The notes under the pieces: generated by a model
Told to the model about the DNA's origin: nothing
Seen by the model: only the letters and a program-made list of their open reading frames with translations
Databases searched by the model: none
Origin: Paractinoplanes toevensis
GTDB taxonomy: Bacteria > Actinomycetota > Actinomycetes > Mycobacteriales > Micromonosporaceae
Length of the DNA: 64,000 nucleotides
Reading direction: 5' to 3'
NCBI RefSeq assembly: GCF_018332695.1
Contig: NZ_BOQN01000011.1
Coordinates: forward strand, 62,001 to 126,000
In this document: positions 43,371 to 64,000 of the stretch, one piece after another
Position numbering within the stretch: position 1 is the first letter of the stretch
How the letters are laid out: each line of letters begins with the position of its first letter
Translations under genes and position numbers: made by a program

Positions 43371-44839
43371 ACGCCAACATCGAGACTGCCGACGTCGTGG
43401 TCGTGGGCGGCGGGCCGGGTGGATCCACCACGGCCACCCTGCTCGCCAAGCGTGGCCACCGGGTCGTGCTGCTGGAGAAGGAGACCTTCCCGCGCTACCA
43501 GATCGGTGAGTCGCTGCTGCCGTCCACGGTGCACGGCATCGGCCGGATGCTCGGGGTCACCGAGGAGCTGGAGAAGGCGTCCTTCATGGTCAAGCGGGGC
43601 GGAAGCTTCCGCTGGGGCACCAACCCGGTGCCGTGGAACTTCCTCTTCGCGGTCGCTCCCGAACTCTCCGGCCCCACCTCGTACGCGTACCAGGTCGAGC
43701 GGATGAAGTTCGACGAGATCCTGCTGCGCAACGCGGCCAGAAACGGCGTAGACGTCCGCGAGAACGTCGACGTCAAGGAGGTCATCGGCGACGACGAGCG
43801 GGTGCGCGGCATACGCCTGGCCGACGGTCACGAGATCCACGCCACCTTCGTGGTCGACGCGTCCGGCAACCGCAGCCGCATCCACCAGGGCGTGCGCGGC
43901 GAGCGGATCTACTCCGACTTCTTCCAGAACATCGCCCTGTTCGGCTACTTCGAGGGCGGCAAGCGGCTGCCCGCACCGGACTCCGGCAACATCCTCTGCG
44001 CCGCCTTCGACGAGGGCTGGATGTGGTACATCCCGCTGTCCGACACGCTCACCAGCGTCGGCGCGGTCATCTCCCGGGAGCACGCGGCCAAGCTGCAGGG
44101 CGACCAGGAGCAGTCACTGCTCGGCTTCGTCGACCGCTGCGAGATCGTCAAGGACTTCCTGTCCGACGCGACCCGGGTCACCGAGGGCACGTACGGCGAG
44201 ATCCGCACCCGCAAGGACTACTCGTACACCAACTCGACGTTCCACCGGCCCGGCATGGTGCTGGTCGGCGACGCCGCCTGCTTCATCGACCCGGTCTTCT
44301 CCACCGGCGTGCACCTCGCGACGTACGCGGGCCTGCTCGCCGCCCGGTCGATCAACACCGTGCTGGCCGGCGACCTCGCCGAGGACCGCGTGTTCGAGGA
44401 GTTCGAGGGCCGCTACCGCCGCGAGTACCGCGTCTTCTACGAGTTCCTCTCGGCGTTCTACGACATGCAGAGCAACGAGGAGTCGTACTTCTGGAAGGCC
44501 CGCAAGGTCACCAACTTCAACGCCACCGACCTGGAGGCGTTCGTCAGCCTGGTCGGCGGCGTGCACTCCGGTGAGCAGGCCCTGGTGCAGAACTTCCGGG
44601 AGTCGTCCGGCGCGCTCGCCGACGCCGTCGAGCGCACCGGCACCATGCAGACCGAGTCCGGCGAGCGGATGCACCACCTGTTCGGCACGCCGGTGGTGCG
44701 CGAGGTCATGCAGGAGATGAACAACATCCAGGTACGGGGCGTTCAGGGCACCGCCGCCCGCGAGTTGCCCCTGCTGGAGGACGGCCTGGTTCCGGCCGCG
44801 GACGGGCTGTCCTGGGTTTCCGTCGGGGAGGCGAAATGA
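43367..44839 (+). CDS. FAD-dependent halogenase (CndH/CmlS-like)
   Basis: A 490-residue flavoenzyme from TTG 43367, preceded by GGAGGGGAAG and overlapping the carrier-protein stop. The FAD site is [21 protein letters not shown], the family segment [14 protein letters not shown] follows, and the halogenase motif WxWxIP appears as [19 protein letters not shown] contains a candidate catalytic Lys, and [20 protein letters not shown] is the second FAD motif. Enzymes of this branch tend to chlorinate substrates tethered to carrier proteins. Its position between the ArCP and MbtH genes suggests that it halogenates the aryl cap. An oxidative, non-halogenating role cannot be excluded. A flavin reductase is required; none is adjacent. 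Confidence 0.8.
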   Translation: MNANIETADVVVVGGGPGGSTTATLLAKRGHRVVLLEKETFPRYQIGESLLPSTVHGIGRMLGVTEELEKASFMVKRGGSFRWGTNPVPWNFLFAVAPELSGPTSYAYQVERMKFDEILLRNAARNGVDVRENVDVKEVIGDDERVRGIRLADGHEIHATFVVDASGNRSRIHQGVRGERIYSDFFQNIALFGYFEGGKRLPAPDSGNILCAAFDEGWMWYIPLSDTLTSVGAVISREHAAKLQGDQEQSLLGFVDRCEIVKDFLSDATRVTEGTYGEIRTRKDYSYTNSTFHRPGMVLVGDAACFIDPVFSTGVHLATYAGLLAARSINTVLAGDLAEDRVFEEFEGRYRREYRVFYEFLSAFYDMQSNEESYFWKARKVTNFNATDLEAFVSLVGGVHSGEQALVQNFRESSGALADAVERTGTMQTESGERMHHLFGTPVVREVMQEMNNIQVRGVQGTAARELPLLEDGLVPAADGLSWVSVGEAK

Positions 44840-45054
44840 CGAATCCGTTCGAGGACGAGGACGGCCGCTACCTAGTGCTGGTCAACGACGAGGGCCAGCA
44901 CTCGCTGTGGCCGGCCTTCGCGGACGTGCCGGCCGGCTGGACCGTGGCGTTCGGCGAGGACAGCCGCGCGGCGTGCCTGGACTACGTCGAGAAGAACTGG
45001 ACCGACATGCGGCCCAAGTCGCTGATCGCCCAGATGGACGCGGCCGCCGGCTGA
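44836..45054 (+). CDS. MbtH-like protein
   Basis: A 72-residue NRPS helper that binds and activates adenylation domains. The conserved core is complete: [22 protein letters not shown] and [14 protein letters not shown], including the three tryptophans. ATG 44836 overlaps the halogenase stop. The NRPS gene follows after 72 bases with its own ribosome binding site, and several of its A domains probably depend on this protein. Confidence 0.95.
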   Translation: MTNPFEDEDGRYLVLVNDEGQHSLWPAFADVPAGWTVAFGEDSRAACLDYVEKNWTDMRPKSLIAQMDAAAG

Positions 45055-45126
45055 CCCGCCACCCCCGTGGAACCGCCCCGCCGAACCCGGCGCGGCGGCC
45101 TGCACCCTGCACAAACGGAGTTTTCA

Positions 45127-59936
<14,810 letters not shown>

Positions 59937-59940
<4 letters not shown>

Positions 59941-62900
59941 CCACGCCGGGCGGACTGCAGGACATCCTGCCCCTGTCGCCGCTGCAGGAGGGTCTCTACT
60001 TCCTGTCCGCCTACGCGGACAGCGGCCCCGACGTGTACGTCGTGCAGCAGATCCTCACCCTGGACGGCGACCTCGACCCGGCGCGGCTGCGCTCGGCCGC
60101 GCAGTCGCTGATGGACCGGCACGCCAACCTGCGGGCCGCGTTCCGGCCGCGCAAGGCCGGTCAGCCGGTGCAGCTGATCCCGGCGTCGCTGCCGGTGGAC
60201 TGGACGTCGATCGACCTGACCGACCGCCCGCAGGACGCGGACGCGGTGGCCGACGAGGCCCGGCGCAAGCCGTTCGACCTGGCCCGCCCGCCGCTGCTGC
60301 GCTGGACCCTGATCCGGCTCGGCGCCGACCGGCACCGCCTGGTGCTGACCAGCCACCACATCCTGCTCGACGGCTGGTCGGCGCCGCTGCTGGTGCGCGA
60401 CCTGCTGCTGTCCTACGCGGGCCGGCCGCTGCCGAAGGTGCGCCCCTACAAGGAGTACCTCGGCTGGGTGGCCCGGCAGGACCGGGACGCGAGCGAGAAG
60501 GCCTGGCGGGACGCCCTCGCCGGGATCGAGGAGCCGACCGTTCTGGGCTCCGGCGACCAGGCTTCGGCAACCCCGGCGGCCATCGAGCACATCGTCGACG
60601 CCGGAGTTCTGGCCGAGGCGGCCCGGGCGAAGGGCCTCACGCTCAACACCGTCGTGCAAGGGTGCTGGGCGCTGGTGCTCGGGGAGCTGACCGGCCGCGA
60701 CGACATCGTCTTCGGCAGCACCGTCTCCGGCCGCCCCGCGACCCTGCCCGGCGCCGAGGACATGGTCGGCCTGTTCATCAACACGGTTCCGGTGCGGGTG
60801 CGCCCGCGGCGGGCCGACACCTGGGCCGGATACCTGACCCGCGTGCAGGCCGAGCAGGCCGCGCTCCTCGACCACCAGCACGTCGGGCTGGCCACCATCC
60901 AGCGGCTCGGCGGCATCGGCCCGCTCTTCGACACGCTGCTGGTCTTCGAGAGCTACCCGCTCGACGCCGACGGCCTGCGCGCCCTCGAGGACGCGGCCGG
61001 CCTGCGCCTGGCCGAGGTGACCGGCCACGACGCCACCCACTACCCGCTCACCCTGACGGTCGTGCCGGGGGAGAGGCTGACGCTGGGCGCCGAGTACCGC
61101 GCCGACGTCATCTCCCGCACCCGCGCCGAAAGCATCCTCCACCGCCTCGAACAGCTGCTTGCCGCGTTCGCCGCCGACCCGGACGGCTGCCTCGCGTCAC
61201 TTCCGCCGGCCGGGCCTCGGCCGGAGCCCGACACAGCCCTGGTGGTGCCGCCCGGCACGCTCCTCGACGAATTCGACGCGACCGTGCGACGCCTGCCGCA
61301 GGCGGTCGCCCTGCGCTTCGGTTCGACGTTCTTGACGTACGCCGATCTGGCCGCCCGGGTCGACCGCCTGGCCCCCGTGCTCCGCGCCCACGGCGCCGGC
61401 CCGGAGAAGGTGGTGGCGGTCCTCCTGCCCCGCACCGCCGACGCCGTGGTGGCCTGGCTGGCCGCCCTGCGCTCGGGCGGCATCTACCTGCCGATCGACC
61501 CGGACTACCCGGCCGACCGCATCGACTACCTGCTGGCCGACGCCGCCCCCGCCGTGGTCGTGACGCCCGAGCTCGTCGCATCGTCGGTGGCCGCGGAGCC
61601 GGCACCGGTCGATCCGTCGCCCGGCCACGGCGCCTACCTGATCTACACCTCGGGGTCGACCGGGCGGCCCAAGGGCGTGGTCGTCGAGCACGCGAGCCTG
61701 ATGAACCTGTTCCACCACCACCGCGAGCGGCTCATCGTGCCCACCGCGGCCGGGCGGCGGGTCCGGGTGGCGCTGTCCGCGGCCCTGGTCTTCGACACCT
61801 CGTGGGAGGGCATGCTCTGGCTCGTCGCCGGGCACGAGCTGCACCTGCTCGACGACGAGACGCGCCGCGACGCCGACCTGTTCGTCGCCTACGTGGCGGC
61901 ACACGGCATCGACGTGCTCGACGTGGCGCCCTCGCTCGGTCAGGAACTCGTGCACGCGGGCCTGCTCGACAGCGCTCCCGCCCTCGTGATGCTGGGCGGC
62001 GAGGCGGCCGGTCCGGCGCTGTGGGAAGCCCTGCGGGCGGCCGGCGGGGTCACCGGGGTGAACCTCTACGGGCCGACCGAGTGCACTGTGGACACCCTGA
62101 TGGCGTGGGTCGCCGACAGCGAGTTGCCGTCGGTGGGGCGGCCGATCGGCAACACCCGCGCCTACGTTCTGGACGGCTGGCTGCGGCCGGTGCCGGACGG
62201 TGTCGCGGGCGAGCTGTATCTGTCCGGCGCGCAGCTGGGCCGCGGTTACCTGAACCGGCCCGGTCTGACCGCGGCACGGTTCGTCGCCGACCCGTTCCGG
62301 GCCGGGGAACGCATGTACCGCACCGGCGACGTGGTCCGGTGGACCGTGGACGGGACGCTCGATTTCGTCGGGCGGTCCGACGACCAGGTCAAGATCCGTG
62401 GTTTCCGGGTCGAGCCCGGTGAGGTGGCCGCGGCTCTGGCCGAACACCCGGACGTGCGCCAGGCCTTCGTGCTGCCCCGCGAGGGACGCCTGGTGGCGTA
62501 CGTCATCGGCGAAGCCCCCGGCCTGCGCGAGTGGGCCGCCGAGCGGCTTCCCGACCACCTCGTCCCCGCCGCCGTGGTCACCCTCGACCGGTTCCCGGTC
62601 ACCGTGGCCGGGAAGGTGGACCGGCGGGCCCTGCCGGCGCCCGATTTCGGGGCGCTCACCGGCGACGCCGCGCCGCGCACGCCGGCTGAGGAGATTCTCG
62701 CGGGCCTGTTCGCCGAGGTGCTGGGCCTGCCCGCGGTCGGCGTGGAGGACAGTTTCTTCACCCTCGGCGGCGACAGCATCGTGTCGCTTCAACTCGTCGC
62801 CCGCGCCCGCGCGGCCGGGCTGCGCATCACGCCGCGGCAGATCTTCGAGCTGCGCACGGTGGCCGCGCTCGCCTCCGCCGCCGCGCCGGTCACCGAGACC

Positions 62901-64000
62901 CGGGCGGTCGCGCCGGTCGGCGCCGCCCTGGGCGACGTGCCGCTCACCCCGGCCCTCGCCTGGCTGCGCGACGCCGGCCCGTCGGCCGCCTACCGCCAGA
63001 GCATGGTGCTGCGCGCGCCCGAGGGGCTCACCCTCGACCGGCTGCACGCGGTGGTGCAGGCGCTGCTCGACCGGCACGACCTGCTGCGCGCCCGCTGGAC
63101 CGGCACGGGCCTCACGGTGCCGCCGCCCGGCTCGCTCGCCGCCGAGGACGTGGTGGTGCGCGCCGATCCCCGGCTGCGGGCAGCCGACGGGGTGCCGATC
63201 CAGGTGGTCTGGGACGGCTCGGACGAGGTGGTTCTCGTCGTCCATCACAGCGTGGTGGACGGGGTGTCGTGGCGGATTCTGCTGCCCGACCTGGTCGCCG
63301 CGTGGGGTGACGTGATCGCGGGACGGACTCCGGCGCCGGCGGCCGTGGCGACGTCGTTCCGGGAATGGGCCACCGGCCTCGTCACCGCGGCCGCCGACTC
63401 CGCGCAGGCGCCCTACTGGCTGGGGGTTCTCGCCGGCGAGGAGGCACCGCCGCTCGGTGCGCGCCGGGTCGACCCGGCCCGCGACACCGTGGCCACCGCC
63501 CGGACCGTAACCGTCGCCCTCGACGCCGCCCGGACCGCGCCGCTGATCGGGGACGTGCCGGCCGCCTTCCACGCGGCCGTGCCGGACGTGCTGCTCACCG
63601 GCCTGGCCCTCGCGGTCGGGCGGGACAGCCTGCTGGTCGAGCTGGAGGGTCACGGTCGCGAGGAGTCGCTCGTGCCGGGCGTCGACCTGTCCCGGACCGT
63701 CGGCTGGTTCACCACCGAATACCCGGTGCGGCTCACGCCGGGCGCCGACGGCCCGGCCGCCGCGCTCAAGCGGATCAAGGAGCAGCTGCGGGCGGTTCCC
63801 GAGAACGGCGCCCGGTTCGGACTGCTGCGCTATCTCAACCCGGCGACCGGGCCGGTGCTCGCGGTCCGCCCGGAACCGGAGATCGTCCTCAACTACCTGG
63901 GCCGTTTCGACTCGGCGGCCACCGCCGAGAACGGCGACTGGGCCTCGATCGGCGGGCTCGGCGGGGACGCCGACCCGGACATGCCGCTCACCCGCGCACT
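59937..64000 (+). CDS. Second siderophore NRPS, first module C-A-PCP-E (runs off the window)
   Basis: GTG 59937 overlaps the stop of the first NRPS (GTGA). The visible 1354 residues are one module: a DCL-type condensation domain ([23 protein letters not shown] near residue 140), which fits acceptance of a D-configured donor from the preceding epimerase; an A domain from about 441 with [16 protein letters not shown]; a PCP with GGDSI near 944; and an epimerase with [10 protein letters not shown] near 1103 and [13 protein letters not shown]. The pocket code by eye is DTEDMGLVD, nearly the same as module 3, so the same basic amino acid is probably used. The frame is open at base 64000; further modules or the release domain lie beyond. 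Confidence 0.92.
62046..62206 (+). repeat. Near-identical A-domain tract, copy in module 5
   Basis: Partner of 54655-54815, 7391 bases downstream, with 160 of 161 identical bases, including synonymous positions. Recent gene conversion or a recent domain duplication between modules 3 and 5 is the simplest explanation. Confidence 0.9.

Noticed and set aside
45067-45126. Upstream ATG-type start giving 20 more residues on the NRPS
   Set aside because: The extra residues lie between the MbtH stop and a good GGAG site that is correctly spaced for GTG 45127, and condensation domains of this type start at the LTAAQSG region.

Overview
The window is high-GC DNA with actinobacterial gene style: many GTG/TTG starts, start/stop overlaps of 1-4 bases, and IdeR/DmdR-type iron boxes. 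Tandem DUF4062/MoxR genes, secreted glycosidases and a large NRPS locus fit the Micromonosporaceae, probably Actinoplanes or a relative. The genus is inferred; no rRNA or other marker is present.

Layout. 1-6.6 kb: a secreted GH31 glycosidase (cut by the left edge), a methyltransferase, and a small catabolic locus in which an IclR regulator plus a carboxymuconolactone-decarboxylase-like protein diverge from an amidohydrolase plus an alpha/beta-hydrolase. 6.7-11.7 kb: a tight three-gene unit (DUF4062-iSTAND-like protein, MoxR-type AAA+ ATPase, large membrane protein) resembling NTP-dependent bacterial conflict systems. 11.7-17.3 kb: a sugar locus of a double-length ROK regulator diverging from an MFS transporter and a GH3 beta-glycosidase, closed by a hairpin. 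17.4-20.5 kb: a DHA2 exporter followed by a decayed segment with a caspase-like gene lacking its catalytic centre, a further remnant, and a palindromic dispersed repeat. 20.8-25.6 kb: TetR, aldo/keto reductase, a membrane-anchored AbfB protein, an unknown anchored protein and a DUF5995 protein. 25.7-29.7 kb: a ferric-reductase-like flavoprotein, an FMN-binding protein and a two-component system. 29.8-37.2 kb: a four-gene ABC exporter operon of the FtsX/MacB type. 37.2-38.3 kb: a second copy of the repeat and a GntR regulator.

38.3-64.0 kb is the most interesting part, an iron-regulated siderophore locus. On the minus strand are two FecCD permeases and an ATPase. On the plus strand are a binding lipoprotein and an IucB/AlcB-type N-acyltransferase, then, behind another iron box, a coupled operon of aryl carrier protein, FAD-dependent halogenase, MbtH protein, a 4937-residue four-module NRPS and the start of a second NRPS. 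The visible assembly line is ArCP; C-A(Gly)-PCP; C-A-PCP-E; C-A-PCP; C-A-PCP-E // C-A-PCP-E(cut). The starter condensation domain resembles that of DhbF (bacillibactin). The parts predict an aryl-capped, partly D-configured peptide siderophore that may be halogenated and may also carry a hydroxamate. Genes for the aryl acid, its AMP ligase, amine hydroxylation and chain release are not in the window and should lie to the right or elsewhere.
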